In this document: piece after piece, positions 34,899 to 44,975 of the stretch
How the letters are laid out: each line of letters begins with the position of its first letter
Position numbering within the stretch: position 1 is the stretch's first letter
From: Soonwooa sp032078105
GTDB taxonomy: Bacteria > Bacteroidota > Bacteroidia > Flavobacteriales > Weeksellaceae
Assembly: GCA_046269235.1 (NCBI GenBank)
Contig: JBJZOS010000001.1
Coordinates: 1-64,000, forward strand
Direction: 5' to 3'
DNA: 64,000 nt
Notes under the pieces: model-generated
Told to the model about the DNA's origin: nothing
Databases searched by the model: none
The model's input: only the letters and a program-made list of their open reading frames with translations
Translations under genes and position numbers: made by a program

Positions 34899-36092
34899 TT
34901 ATTTTTTCTTTTCTTTAAGTTCTTCTTTGTCTTTGTCGGAAGGATTCCAAACTTTAACTTCTGCATTTTTATCAATACCAGAAAGGATCTGAACATTCAC
35001 GCCATCACTTGCGCCAAGTTTAACATAGACTTTTTTGAAGCTTCCATTGGGCTGTTTTACTTCAACAAAAGATTTGTCAACATTGTTTACTTTTTCATAC
35101 TGTATCAAAGATTCGTCCAATAATAATGCATTCCTTTGACTGCTCAATACAACTTCACCATTCGCACTAAAACCAGCACGGATGTATTCGTTAGTTTTGT
35201 TGTAAACATCGCCTTCTACAGCAAATTTTATCGTACCGGTTTCTTCCTTGCCTTTCGGTGCAATCAACGTTAACTTACCAGGAAAAGTCTTGTTTTGAAG
35301 GGCACCAATTACGATGTTCATGTCCATACCTTCTTTTAGTTTCCCAGCTTGTGCTTCATCAATTGTCCCTTGGAAGATTAATGAACCCAAATCTGCAATC
35401 GAACAAATCGTTGTCCCAGGGTTAAAAGCATTGGCTTCGATAACTTGGCTACCAACTTTCACAGGTATTTCTAAAACCGTTCCTGCTGCTTTTGCGCGAA
35501 TCTGCGTTGTTGCCATACCTTGCAATTCTGGTGTTGCTCCTGTTTTTACAATTTGTAATCTTTTTTGAGCCGCATTCAGTTGCTGATTTGCAATTTTTTG
35601 TTGCTGAACGGTCGACTCATATTGTTGTTGCGCCGTGATATATTCTTGTTTAGAAATCACACCTTGCTTGTACAATTTGTCTTGCATCGCAAATTGTTTC
35701 TGTTGATTCGACGCGTTGATTTGCGCATTTTTAACCTGAATCTGTGCGTTGTTTATATCTTGCATGGCGCCATTAACGTCAGACACCGTTGGGATAATTC
35801 TCAAAGTTGCTAAAAGTTGACCAGCAACCACTTTGTCGCCTTCTTCAACTTCGATAGCGGTGATAATTCCCGACATATTGGGTTTAATCTCGATTTCTTC
35901 GCGTGGAACAATTTTACCTGTCGCCATTACTTTATCTTCAAGCGTCGATATCGATGGTTTCCTCGTTAAGAAAAGTTCTTTTTCCGCAGAATTCGATTTA
36001 ATAAGATAGCTAATGCCCATCGCCAAAGCTGCAAAGACAATAAGTCCAAATACGATGTAAAGAATCTTTTTGATGTTGAACTTTTTTTTCAT
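34899..36092 (-). CDS. MacA-like periplasmic adaptor (HlyD/RND adaptor family)
   Basis: This 397-residue membrane-fusion protein has an N-terminal anchor (about 9-30). It then has a barrel-sandwich hybrid domain split by a coiled-coil hairpin (about 95-190; NNAQIQVKNAQINASNQQKQ, then QQYESTVQQQKIANQQLNAA). A beta-barrel and a C-terminal lysine-rich end follow. IIPTVSDVNGAMQDIN and AGTVLEIPVKVGSQVIE mark the adaptor half-motifs. It is the last gene of a four-gene minus-strand operon with two FtsX-like permeases and an ATPase, and should connect them to a TolC channel. Confidence 0.9.
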   Translation of the reverse strand: MKKKFNIKKILYIVFGLIVFAALAMGISYLIKSNSAEKELFLTRKPSISTLEDKVMATGKIVPREEIEIKPNMSGIITAIEVEEGDKVVAGQLLATLRIIPTVSDVNGAMQDINNAQIQVKNAQINASNQQKQFAMQDKLYKQGVISKQEYITAQQQYESTVQQQKIANQQLNAAQKRLQIVKTGATPELQGMATTQIRAKAAGTVLEIPVKVGSQVIEANAFNPGTTICSIADLGSLIFQGTIDEAQAGKLKEGMDMNIVIGALQNKTFPGKLTLIAPKGKEETGTIKFAVEGDVYNKTNEYIRAGFSANGEVVLSSQRNALLLDESLIQYEKVNNVDKSFVEVKQPNGSFKKVYVKLGASDGVNVQILSGIDKNAEVKVWNPSDKDKEELKEKKK

Positions 36093-36116
36093 TATAATAG
36101 TTTATTTATTTAAAAA

Positions 36117-37388
36117 TTATTCGGTTCTTAAGGCTTCGATTGGTCGTATTTTAACAGCTCGTTGTGCAGGAATCATCCCAATTAACAAGCCTAAAATTAA
36201 CATAATCGCTAATGCCGAAAATACATTACTGTAATCAACCGTTGGGTTATAAAATGGGAAAGTATCGTTGTTTTTCGTGGCCAAATCGAGTCCCATTAAG
36301 AGGAAAATTCCGAACAAAAATCCGATAAGACCCGATGATAAAGTGATGACAACACTTTCTAACAAAATTTGGTTACGGACTTCGCTTGGTTTTGCACCTA
36401 AAGCTCGACGGATTCCGATTTCTTTAGTACGTTCTTTAACGGTAATTAAAAGGATATTTGAAATTGCAATAACGCCAGCCAAGATTGTTAAAGTGCCGAC
36501 AACGATGGTTAAAAACTGCATTCCCGTTAAGAAACCTGTCAACTTTTTGAAAGCTTCGCCAAGGTTAAAGCTTCCGTAGGCATTGGTATCTTCTGGTGAC
36601 GCGTGGTATTCTTTTTTAAGTTCGTCTTTTGCTAGGTTTTCAACAATTTTAACATCCGCATCAGGTTTACTCACAATTGCGAAAAAGTCTACAACGTCGC
36701 CCGCATTGTACATTTTGTTATACGTACTGAATGGGATATAAGCAGATTGATCGCTTTCTAGAGGACCGCCAGATTTCCCGACACGGAACACACCAATCAC
36801 CGTGAAAAACATACCTTTGATGTTAACCGATTTGCCGATTGGGTTTTCGTTCTTATTAGCATCAAAAAAATTTTTATAAATCTCTTCACCAATCACCGCG
36901 ACATTTTTACTACTCGACACATCGGCGTCGTTAATGTATCGTCCAAAAAGTAATTTTTTTTGCGAGATCAAATTCCCCACTGGGAAGTCACCAGTCAATA
37001 CGTAAGATGCTGACTTGCCGTTTCTAGAGATTTGCTCGGGTGGATTTCCAAAATTTCCACGGGCACTTTGTGGCGAGATATAATCGATTTCTGTGATTTT
37101 TGATTTTAAAAGTTCAATGTCTTTAAGATGAAGTTTCATCGTTCTGCCTTTCGGAAAACCATCAAACGGAATCGTCGTGTTCTGCGCCCAAAGGAAGATA
37201 GAATTGGTCGCAAAACCAGCAAAAGCTTTGTTGAAACCGTTTTCCATACCTTTTGCTGCGCCCAGAAGACTGACGTACAAAAACATGCCCCAACCTACGC
37301 CAATCATGGTGAGGAATGTCCGAAGTTTATTATTGCTCAAAGAATAATAAATCTCCTGCCATGTATCTAAACTGAATAAAATTTTCAT
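36117..37388 (-). CDS. MacB-like ABC transporter permease (FtsX family), second copy in the cluster
   Basis: This 423-residue permease has one N-terminal helix (MIGVGWGMFLYVSLLGAA), a large periplasmic MacB-PCD domain (about 50-260) and three C-terminal helices. The conserved ISNILLITVKERTKEIGIRRALGAKP is visible at about 320-345. No ATPase domain is fused; the separate ATPase is at 38888. It is a paralogue of the upstream permease, so the transporter is probably a heterodimer. The gap of 240 bases upstream is unusually wide for the operon. Confidence 0.92.
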   Translation of the reverse strand: MKILFSLDTWQEIYYSLSNNKLRTFLTMIGVGWGMFLYVSLLGAAKGMENGFNKAFAGFATNSIFLWAQNTTIPFDGFPKGRTMKLHLKDIELLKSKITEIDYISPQSARGNFGNPPEQISRNGKSASYVLTGDFPVGNLISQKKLLFGRYINDADVSSSKNVAVIGEEIYKNFFDANKNENPIGKSVNIKGMFFTVIGVFRVGKSGGPLESDQSAYIPFSTYNKMYNAGDVVDFFAIVSKPDADVKIVENLAKDELKKEYHASPEDTNAYGSFNLGEAFKKLTGFLTGMQFLTIVVGTLTILAGVIAISNILLITVKERTKEIGIRRALGAKPSEVRNQILLESVVITLSSGLIGFLFGIFLLMGLDLATKNNDTFPFYNPTVDYSNVFSALAIMLILGLLIGMIPAQRAVKIRPIEALRTE

Positions 37389-37484
37389 TCTGTGGTCGAA
37401 GCTTTTTGTTTTTATTATTAATTTTTAAATGAAAGTCTCATGAGGTTTTACATTTAAAAATTCGATTTTATTTTAATTTATATT

Positions 37485-37545
37485 TTATTAAGCATTAGTT
37501 TGAGTAAAAATCTAAGAGAAGTGGTATCAATAACTTGTGTTAAAA
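37485..37545. repeat. Short dispersed repeat, degenerate copy
   Basis: GCATTAGTTTGAGT, then a TAAGA stretch and TATCAATAACTT match, base for base with few differences, a sequence at 50086-50131 (GCATTAGTTCGAGT ... TATCGAGAACTT) in the same orientation. The rest of the 37389-37629 gap between the permeases is AT-rich with no gene. Confidence 0.55.
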
Positions 37546-37629
37546 AAAAAGGTTGTGTTGAGTTCTCTACGTGATTTTTACAAAATCTACTCGCACGGAT
37601 GGTATTTTCTTTTTTATCTTTTTTATTTA

Positions 37630-38859
37630 TTATTCTGTTCTTAGCGCTTCAATTGGTTTTATCTTAGAAGCTCGATAAGCAGGGATGAATCCGGCAATTG
37701 CACCTGCGAAAATCAAACAGAAAAACGCCGTCGAAATTAGTCCCCAACCAACCGATGGGTCGGTGATAAAATAATCTTCTAAACTATCGCCGATTAATTT
37801 TAGTGTTAAAACACCAACACCAACGCCTATTAATCCAGAAATTACCGTAATGACAATACTTTCTTGAAGAATAAGAGCCACAATGCCTGCTGGTTTAGCT
37901 CCTATTGCTTTTCGGATTCCGATTTCTTTTGTACGTTCTTTAACAATGTAGACCATGATGTTGCTAATCCCAATAATTCCTGCTAAAAGTGTCCCAAGTC
38001 CTATAAATCCTACAACCGCTGATATAACGAACATGAACATAAAAGACTCTTGATTGTTTTTAGCATTGTTTCTAATGATGACGCCTTGTTTATCATTAGG
38101 CGAAATCTTATGACTTTCTTTTATTTTTTTCTCAATTTCGTCACCGTATTTTATAGCTTGATCAGGAGACATTTTTTGATCATAGGATAACATGATCGTA
38201 CTCAAACTGTCAGATCCTTTTTTCATCTGTTGTAAAGTTGAAAGTGGTACAACAACATGACGCTCGTCCCAGTCGCCACCGGCATCAGAAAAGATACCAA
38301 CCACGCGAAACATCGTTCCGTTAATTTGGATCATTTTCCCGATTGGACTTCCATCTTTGATAAGGTCACGCTGCACCATTCGCCCGATGGATGTTACATA
38401 AGCTTTGCGATCGATATCCATTGGTGTTATGTAACGACCTTCCAACATGTTTCGGTTTTCCAAAAACTTTTCATCAGGGTTAACGCCTTGTATTTGATAG
38501 GTTCCACTTTCGCGACCGTATTTTACCATCCAATTGGCAGTGTATCTTGGCGATGCATATTCGCTTCTACCGTTTGCATTTTTCTCGATATCATCAAAAT
38601 CTTTATTGTCCAGCGTAATTGTTCTGTTGGATTGTAAACCAGCGTAAGCTTCTGAGGTACGACCTGTAGACACCATGATAAGATTAGCCGCATCTCTTGT
38701 AAAAGCTTGTGCAAAGGAGTTATTAAGCCCATTACCAATACCGAAAAGAACAATAAAAATAAATAATCCCAAAGCTACAGTAAAGCCAGAAAGTACCGTC
38801 CGCAACACATTGCTACGAATGGAACTAAAAATCTCTTGCCAACGGTCTATGTCAAACAT
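37630..38859 (-). CDS. MacB-like ABC transporter permease (FtsX family), first copy in the cluster
   Basis: This 409-residue protein has the same layout as the next gene downstream: N-terminal helix (VLSGFTVALGLFIFIVLFG), a periplasmic domain with GRMVQRDLI and FRVVGIFSDAGGDWDE, and three C-terminal helices around ISNIMVYIVKERTKEIGIRKA. It lies 28 bases after the ATPase gene in the transcription direction. Likely substrates are antibiotics, peptides or lipoprotein-like cargo, as for MacB; none can be fixed from the sequence. Confidence 0.92.
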   Translation of the reverse strand: MFDIDRWQEIFSSIRSNVLRTVLSGFTVALGLFIFIVLFGIGNGLNNSFAQAFTRDAANLIMVSTGRTSEAYAGLQSNRTITLDNKDFDDIEKNANGRSEYASPRYTANWMVKYGRESGTYQIQGVNPDEKFLENRNMLEGRYITPMDIDRKAYVTSIGRMVQRDLIKDGSPIGKMIQINGTMFRVVGIFSDAGGDWDERHVVVPLSTLQQMKKGSDSLSTIMLSYDQKMSPDQAIKYGDEIEKKIKESHKISPNDKQGVIIRNNAKNNQESFMFMFVISAVVGFIGLGTLLAGIIGISNIMVYIVKERTKEIGIRKAIGAKPAGIVALILQESIVITVISGLIGVGVGVLTLKLIGDSLEDYFITDPSVGWGLISTAFFCLIFAGAIAGFIPAYRASKIKPIEALRTE

Positions 38860-38887
38860 ATTTACTTTAGTTATTTAATTTTAATTC

Positions 38888-39589
38888 TTATAAAACGATT
38901 TGTTTAATAAAATCATCGCTTTCGATTTTGCCATCCTTTAAGACAACATTACGTTTGGTTTGTGCCGCAACGTCAGGTTCGTGGGTCACGACAACAATTG
39001 TTTTTCCTTCGTTGTTAATGTCTTGCAAAAGCTTCATAATATCATGTGTTGTCTGCGAATCTAATGCACCAGTTGGCTCATCTGCCAAGATTAGTTTTGG
39101 TTCGGTGATGAGCGCACGCGCTATCGCAACACGTTGTTTTTGTCCTCCCGACATTTCGCTTGGCAAGTGATTTGCCCATTGTCCAAGTCCAACTTTTTCG
39201 AGATATTCTAATGCTTTTTGGTTTCTTTCTTTGCGGCCAACACCTTGATAATATAAGGGAAGAGCAACATTTTCGACCGCTGTTTTATAATTAATCAAAT
39301 TAAAGGATTGAAATATAAAACCTAAAAACTTGCTTCGATATTCTGCTGCGCGACTTTCTGTCAAATGTTTGATCGGTACGCCGTCTAGTTCATAAATACC
39401 AGTGTCGGCTTCATCGAGGATGCCGATAATATTTAATAATGTAGATTTTCCTGAACCAGAAGAACCCATAATCGATACAAACTCACCTTCCGAAATATTT
39501 AGATTAATACCTTTCAGAACATGTAATTTGCTCTTACCAATATCATAGGATTTGTTGAGTTCTTCAATTTTTAAAATTAAATTCGACAT
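38888..39589 (-). CDS. MacB/LolD-like ABC transporter ATP-binding protein
   Basis: The 233-residue ATPase has Walker A SIMGSSGSGKSTLLNIIG, Q-loop FIFQSFNLI, signature EMSGGQKQRVAIARAL, Walker B LILADEPTGALDS and the H-loop VVVTHEPDVA. The Y/F-rich N-terminus and the ETLE-like features fit the MacB/LolD/FtsE branch. It is the first gene of the minus-strand operon ATPase-permease-permease-adaptor. Confidence 0.94.
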   Translation of the reverse strand: MSNLILKIEELNKSYDIGKSKLHVLKGINLNISEGEFVSIMGSSGSGKSTLLNIIGILDEADTGIYELDGVPIKHLTESRAAEYRSKFLGFIFQSFNLINYKTAVENVALPLYYQGVGRKERNQKALEYLEKVGLGQWANHLPSEMSGGQKQRVAIARALITEPKLILADEPTGALDSQTTHDIMKLLQDINNEGKTIVVVTHEPDVAAQTKRNVVLKDGKIESDDFIKQIVL

Positions 39590-39973
39590 ATTCTCCGCTT
39601 ATATTCTAATAGGTAACTAATCTTATTAAAAAGTTACAAGGTTTTATTTTTTTTCTAAAGTTTCTCAAAATCTGATTTTGAACCCTCTATGTCTTTTTTT
39701 TCTAATACTACATTTTGCGAGCTCCAAGCTGGTTGTAGATGTTATAACTCAAAAAATTTGTTATTAAGACTACAGGGCAATGTTTCAGTAAAAAAAACGA
39801 ATTCTTATATGAGCATTAATTTTATCCTAAATTTTACAAAATTTTTAATTTTACAGTGGAAAAATTGAAATAATTATATGGTTTTCAGAATAATCATTTG
39901 ACTTTTTAGAAAACTAGTACATTATTATTATTATTAATAATTTATAGCATGAATAACCTTAAAATTAATACAT
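39590..39973. other. Intergenic region between efflux operon and adhesin gene
   Basis: This 384-base AT-rich stretch has no open frame that I can support. It must hold the divergent promoters of the efflux operon (minus) and the adhesin gene (plus). A trinucleotide run of five ATT units lies at 39921-39935, 39 bases before the adhesin ATG. I see no clear TTG/TAnnTTTG pair. Confidence 0.5.
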
Positions 39974-42304
39974 ATGAGAACTTTCTACTCAAAATTCTAC
40001 ATGATGCTCATGGTATTGTGCGCAACACTGAATTATGCACAAGCCATTACCGAAAACTTCGATGACATCACCACGCTTTCTGGTAGTGGGTGGTCTATGA
40101 AAAATAATAGCTCATCGATTGGTCTTAGTGTTAATTGGTTTCAAGGAAATGCATTGTCCATTGGAGGTCCATTTAACGCCTATAATGGAAGTGATAATTC
40201 TTACATTGGCGCTAATTATAATTTTGTTGCTGGTGCTGGCACAATTAACGGATGGTTGTTAACACCTAACAGGACCTTTCGCAATGGTGATGTTGTTAGT
40301 TTTTATACAAGGAAACCATTAGGACAAGATCATCCAGACCGATTGGAGGTTAGGCTTAGTGGCAACGGAGCCAGTACTAATGTTGGGTCAACTGCAACAT
40401 CAGTTGGGGATTTCACAACTTTATTATTAAGCGTTAATCCCGAGTTGACGACAGGTGTATATCCGACGACTTAGACAAAATATAGCATTACTATTTCGGG
40501 CTTATCAGCTCCTACATCTGGAAGGCTGGCTTTTAGATATTTTGTAACTAATGGTGGTCCAAGTGGAGCAAATTCGGATTATATTGGTATTGATGCCTTT
40601 ACCTACACTCCTTACACTTGTCCAACATTTTCTTTTTCGCCAAGTAATACTGCATTGGCTAGTGCTGTACTTGGTTCCAGTTACGCTCAAACAATTATTG
40701 TAGCAGAAGCACAAGGAGCGGCTAATTTTAGTATAACATCTGGTGCATTACCTAGTGGATTATCATTGAGTGCTACAGGACTTATTTCGGGAACGCCTAC
40801 TGCTGTGGGTAATTATAATTTCACGGTGACTGCTACTGATACAAGTGGATGTACAGGATCGCATGGTTACAGTATGAATGTCGTATCGGCAATATCTCTA
40901 TCTGGTAGCCAATCTAATGTTACCTGCCATGGAGGTAATAACGGAACTGCTAAAGTAACTGCTTCAGGCGGAACAGCGCCATATACTTATTCTTGGAATA
41001 CAACACCTATGCAAAATGCAGATACTGCAACCAATCTTTCTGCAGGTTATTATACTGTAACTGTTACAGATGCATCAAGTAGTAGCCAAATTTTGTCTTT
41101 CCAGATAACAGAGCCTGCTCCAATTAATGTTACTGGTAACTCTACTTGTAATAATACATCTGCAAGTCTTACTGCAACAGGTGCACAGCAATATTTTTGG
41201 TATGATCAGATTGGTGATGTGATGCCTAGTTACGTAGGTAATGTTTACAATACACCTACACTAACTAATAACACAATATATTATGCACAAGCTGTTAGTG
41301 TAGGTAACCAAACTACTTTGGAAACCACTTTTGCTGGAGGAAACAATCAGCATGGGAATATGATTAATGTAAGCGCGCAAAAAGATTTGATTATCAATTC
41401 TTTTGATGTTTCACCTATGGGTGATACCACAATAGAAGTTTATTATAAAGAAGGAAGCTATTCCGGTTTCGAAAATAATCCGTCCGCTTGGAAGCTTTTA
41501 GGAAGTGCACCTGTTACCTATACTGGGAATCCTGTTAATGCAGTAGTGGGCAGTCTGTATATACCCGCTGGAAAAAACTACGCTTTGTACGTTACCTCTA
41601 CTAATGCTTCAATGGGACTTAATAATACAACCGTCACTTCAGTTCAAACATATACTGACCAGAACATGAGTATTGAAGCAGGCATAGGCTTAGAATATCC
41701 ATTTACAAACGGAACAGGTGTATCATATAATCCTCGCGCTTGGAATGGTCGTATTAATTATGACCTTGTGACTTGCCAATCAACGCGCCAAGCTGTAGCG
41801 GTTACGGTTAATACAACTGCTGCACCTACAGGTGATGCGACACAAAGTTTTAATGAGAATGAGAGCCTTGCAGTTTTGGTTGTTAATGGCAGCAATATCA
41901 AATGGTACGCTTCGCAAAGTGATGCGGCAAGCCATACGAACCAATTGCCAATGTCAACAACGATAGTTAACAATACGAAATATTATGCAACGCAGACACT
42001 TAACACCTGTGAGTCGACAGAATCGCTAGAAGTTTTAGCATATAATGCAACGCTTGCAAGCAATGAGATAACAAATCAATCTGCAAAAATATATCCTAAT
42101 CCTGTTAAAGAAATCCTGAATATTGACTCTAAACAAAATATATCTCAGCTTAAAATATATAGTTTGGATGGTAGACTTTTGATGGAAAGAAAAAATATGA
42201 CCAGCAAATCTATCGACGTTAGTACTTTGCCAATGGCTAACTATATTATTAAAATATATACTGAAAAAGGCGAGGAATTACAATATCGCCTTATTAAAAA
42301 ATAA
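39974..42304 (+). pseudogene. T9SS-exported adhesin-like protein interrupted by one in-frame TAG
   Basis: One continuous frame of 777 codons is broken only by TAG at 40472-40474 (codon 167). The reading on both sides is in the same frame and shows matching family content. The sequence before it is GVYPTT and after it TKYSITISGL. The corresponding W in choice-of-anchor J domains makes a TGG to TAG change the simplest explanation. Domains: signal peptide (1-22), anchor J/cleaved-adhesin-like (about 25-215), putative Ig (about 220-310, GALPSGLSLSATGLISGTP), SprB-like repeat (about 312-390, CHGGNNGTAKVTASGGTAPY), further Ig-like, and a C-terminal type A sorting domain (about 700-776, KIYPNPVKEIL to YRLIKK). 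The downstream part alone has no signal peptide. Confidence 0.85.
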
Positions 42305-42322
42305 TTCCTAAACCGCTTAAAC

Positions 42323-42358
42323 AAGGCTTCTAAAATGGAAATTTTAGGAGCCTTTTAT
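42323..42358 (+). terminator. Terminator after the adhesin gene
   Basis: AAGGCTTCTAAAAT pairs with ATTTTAGGAGCCTT (one G-T pair) around GGAA, followed by Ts. Confidence 0.85.
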
Positions 42359-42872
42359 TTTGATGTAATATCAGTGGGTCGGTTGTATTCTTCTTCATTT
42401 GCATAGGATATACAAGCAATAGATATTCATGAGATGCTAAGTTGTAAATGCTTTTTAGCCGTTGGAATGAACTATACTCTTTATTAAATTTAAGAAAGGA
42501 TGTCAATTTTTTTTAAACGTTATCAACATTGTTTGTTATTCGTGATACCAAAATTTCGACTTCAAGATTAAAGGATTTATCTAGGTCGCAATTTCAGTTT
42601 TTCTTTTACTTAACTGAGGAACTCAAAAATCGATACTAACGACATAGATGATTTTTTTTTGCATCAAATTACACGCGTTTAATCATCGATTTTGGTTAAG
42701 CTTTTTTTCTGAAATTTTTTTAAATTTTAATGAAATAAAATTGCACAACAGCGTAGTTTTAGATACTAAAACTTATTTTTAAAAGTAGATTTTTTTATTG
42801 TAGAAATAAAATTTTATCACAAAGCGTAACAAAAAAAGATTTTTGTTGTCTTATTGTTTATAAACTATTATT
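42359..42872. other. AT-rich intergenic region before the TolC-family gene
   Basis: I see no gene, RNA or repeat in this 514-base stretch. It is very AT-rich with many T runs. A TAAAATTG box about 120 bases before the ATG at 42873 is the only promoter-like hint. Confidence 0.45.
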
Positions 42873-44228
42873 ATGACACTTCGTAATGTATTAGCAGCTT
42901 CGGTTATTTGTTTTGGCATTTTTGGATATGGTCAAAAGATTTGGACATTGCAAGAATGCGTAGACTATGCAGCAAAAAGCAATCTTCAGGTTATTCAAAA
43001 TTCTTACAATAAAAAAATACAAGAATCGAATTTAACGATTGCAAAAAAAGAATATCTTCCGAATGTCAGTGGAAGTATTTCTAATACGGCGACTTTTGGA
43101 CAAAGCCAAGATGTATTTGGCGTGTCGCAGCGTAATGATAATTTTAATAACAGTGCGAATGTTGGTGCTAATATTTTGGTGTATAACAATGGACGTTTAG
43201 AAAAAAATATTCGAAAAGTTCAGTTTGATGTCGAAGCTTCGCAGTTTGATGTGGAGACGGTCCAGAATAATATCTCGCTACAAATTGCACAACAATATTT
43301 AAATATTTTATTAAATAAAGAAATTGTTAAAATTTCGCAAAGTGCCTTGCAAAATGCCCAAAAATTACGTGATCGGGCAAAAATTACGACAGATGTTGGG
43401 ACCACTGCACAAACTGTTTTGGCAGAAGCTGATGCTGCTTTATCTAGAGAAAAACAAAATCTAAAAGTGGCAGAAGTTAATCGCGATAGAAGCCGATTTG
43501 CGCTTGCTCAACTGTTGATGTTGACCGATTATAAAGAATTTGATGTCGCTGATGTCCCGATATTGTTTGATCCGCAAGCGCCAGATTTGGGTGTAGAACA
43601 AGTTTTGGATAAGGCCTACGGAAATCAACCTCAGATAAAAGCTGCCGAAAGCCGTATCAAATCTTCGGAAGCGCAAACTGAAGTTGTGAAAACCGCTTTT
43701 TGGCCGACTATTACAGCTAATGCAGGAGTGGGTTCATTTTATTTCAATTCTTTAGCGACCAACACAGTTGGGATTAACCCAGATGGTACGCCAATCAAAG
43801 AGCATGGTTTTTTCCAACAATACAAAGATAATTTTGGACAACAGGTTGGGGTTTCTGCGAACATTCCGATTTTTAATAAAGGTATCACAAAACTTCAGAT
43901 AGAACAATCCAAAATCAACCAAGACATTGCAAAAAATAATCTTGATCAGCAAAAATTGGATGTTAAACAAAATGTACAAAAAGCGGCGTTCGACGCGGAG
44001 GCTAATTATCAAACTTATTTAACATCTGTAGAAGCTGAGAAAAGTACCAGGTTGGCTTTAGATTTTGCAGAAAAAAGTTATGAAGCTGGTCGTACAAGCA
44101 TCTATGATCTCAATATTGCCAGAAATAATTATGCAAATGCACAAGGAAGCGTTGCACAAGCGAAATTCAATTATTTATTTAGTCAAAAATTGTTAGATTT
44201 CTATTCAGGGATTCCTTTAAGTTTATAA
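42873..44228 (+). CDS. TolC family outer-membrane efflux protein
   Basis: This 451-residue protein has a signal peptide (cut after FGYGQ, about residue 22) and two repeated outer-membrane-factor halves. WTLQECVDYAAKSNLQV and AKKEYLPNVSGSIS begin the first. PQIKAAESRIKSSEAQTEVV with AFWPTITANAGVG begin the second. The long helices (for example LDQQKLDVKQNVQKAAFDAE) form the periplasmic tunnel. It is likely to be the exit duct for the MacAB-like operon, from which the adhesin gene separates it, and is on the opposite strand. Confidence 0.9.
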   Translation: MTLRNVLAASVICFGIFGYGQKIWTLQECVDYAAKSNLQVIQNSYNKKIQESNLTIAKKEYLPNVSGSISNTATFGQSQDVFGVSQRNDNFNNSANVGANILVYNNGRLEKNIRKVQFDVEASQFDVETVQNNISLQIAQQYLNILLNKEIVKISQSALQNAQKLRDRAKITTDVGTTAQTVLAEADAALSREKQNLKVAEVNRDRSRFALAQLLMLTDYKEFDVADVPILFDPQAPDLGVEQVLDKAYGNQPQIKAAESRIKSSEAQTEVVKTAFWPTITANAGVGSFYFNSLATNTVGINPDGTPIKEHGFFQQYKDNFGQQVGVSANIPIFNKGITKLQIEQSKINQDIAKNNLDQQKLDVKQNVQKAAFDAEANYQTYLTSVEAEKSTRLALDFAEKSYEAGRTSIYDLNIARNNYANAQGSVAQAKFNYLFSQKLLDFYSGIPLSL

Positions 44229-44262
44229 ATAAATTTCTTTAAAAAAGTTAAATTTTAAACTT

Positions 44263-44291
44263 TTGATTTGTTTATTATTTGATTAAATTTG
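44263..44291 (+). promoter_or_regulatory. Promoter of the NUDIX gene, leaderless layout
   Basis: TTG at 44263-44265 and TAAATTTG at 44284-44291 are 18 bases apart. The ATG at 44296 begins only 4 bases after the -7 box. Confidence 0.7.
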
Positions 44292-44295
44292 AGAC

Positions 44296-44925
44296 ATGCG
44301 AAAGTTTGGAAAAGATTTATTAATAAATCTAAAAAATGCTGATTTAAAGGGCGAAGATGCACATTGTATCTATTCGCCAGCTTACCGACCACTGTTTTCT
44401 TACGATGATATTTTGACCAAAAATCCTAAGTTTGCGGCGGTCAATATTTTGTTGTATTTAAAAAATGATGAATGGTATTTCCCTTTGATGGTGCGTAGCG
44501 AAAATGAGCATGATCGCCATAGTGGACAAATATCCTTACCAGGAGGAAAGCGGGAAGAGCAAGACCTTAATTTTGCTGATACTGCGAAACGTGAGACCTC
44601 TGAAGAAATGGGTATTGATCCGCATTATATCCGCATTATTCGTGAGATTTCTCCGATCTACATCCCGCCGAGCAATTTTTACGTTCATCCATTTATTTCG
44701 TTTACTAAAAAAGATCCAACTTTCGTTTTACAAGAGAGCGAAGCTGTTGAGTTAATTGAGTTTCCGGTGAGTTCTTTATTGGCGTTGCCAGACCAACCGA
44801 AAATGATGGCAATGGCAACCAGCAGAGGATACGACGTACCTGTTATTGATTTTAATGGTTACCTTATTTGGGGTGCAACCTCAATGATTTTGAGTGAGTT
44901 TAGCTTGTTATTGAAAAATGTTTAA
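44296..44925 (+). CDS. NUDIX hydrolase, coenzyme A pyrophosphatase type
   Basis: The product is 209 residues. The Nudix box G-x5-E-x7-REUxEExGU is visible as GGKREEQDLNFADTAKRETS followed by EEMGI, preceded by HSGQISLPGG. HSGQxxLPGG with the long insertion and the following PIYIPPSNFYVHPFI fit the NudL/CoA-diphosphatase branch. The enzyme would split CoA and acyl-CoAs to phosphopantetheine and adenosine bisphosphate. It is cytoplasmic and stands 50 bases ahead of the acyltransferase gene, so they may be co-transcribed. Confidence 0.88.
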   Translation: MRKFGKDLLINLKNADLKGEDAHCIYSPAYRPLFSYDDILTKNPKFAAVNILLYLKNDEWYFPLMVRSENEHDRHSGQISLPGGKREEQDLNFADTAKRETSEEMGIDPHYIRIIREISPIYIPPSNFYVHPFISFTKKDPTFVLQESEAVELIEFPVSSLLALPDQPKMMAMATSRGYDVPVIDFNGYLIWGATSMILSEFSLLLKNV

Positions 44926-44975
44926 ATTTGCGCTTCGAAAAAAATCAGACTAGCGCTGCGTTATAACTGCAAAAA

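Noticed and set aside
39921..39935. (ATT)5 tract as a phase-variation switch for the adhesin
   Set aside because: Five units is short, a trinucleotide change would not alter the frame, and its place relative to the promoter is unknown; kept only as a remark.
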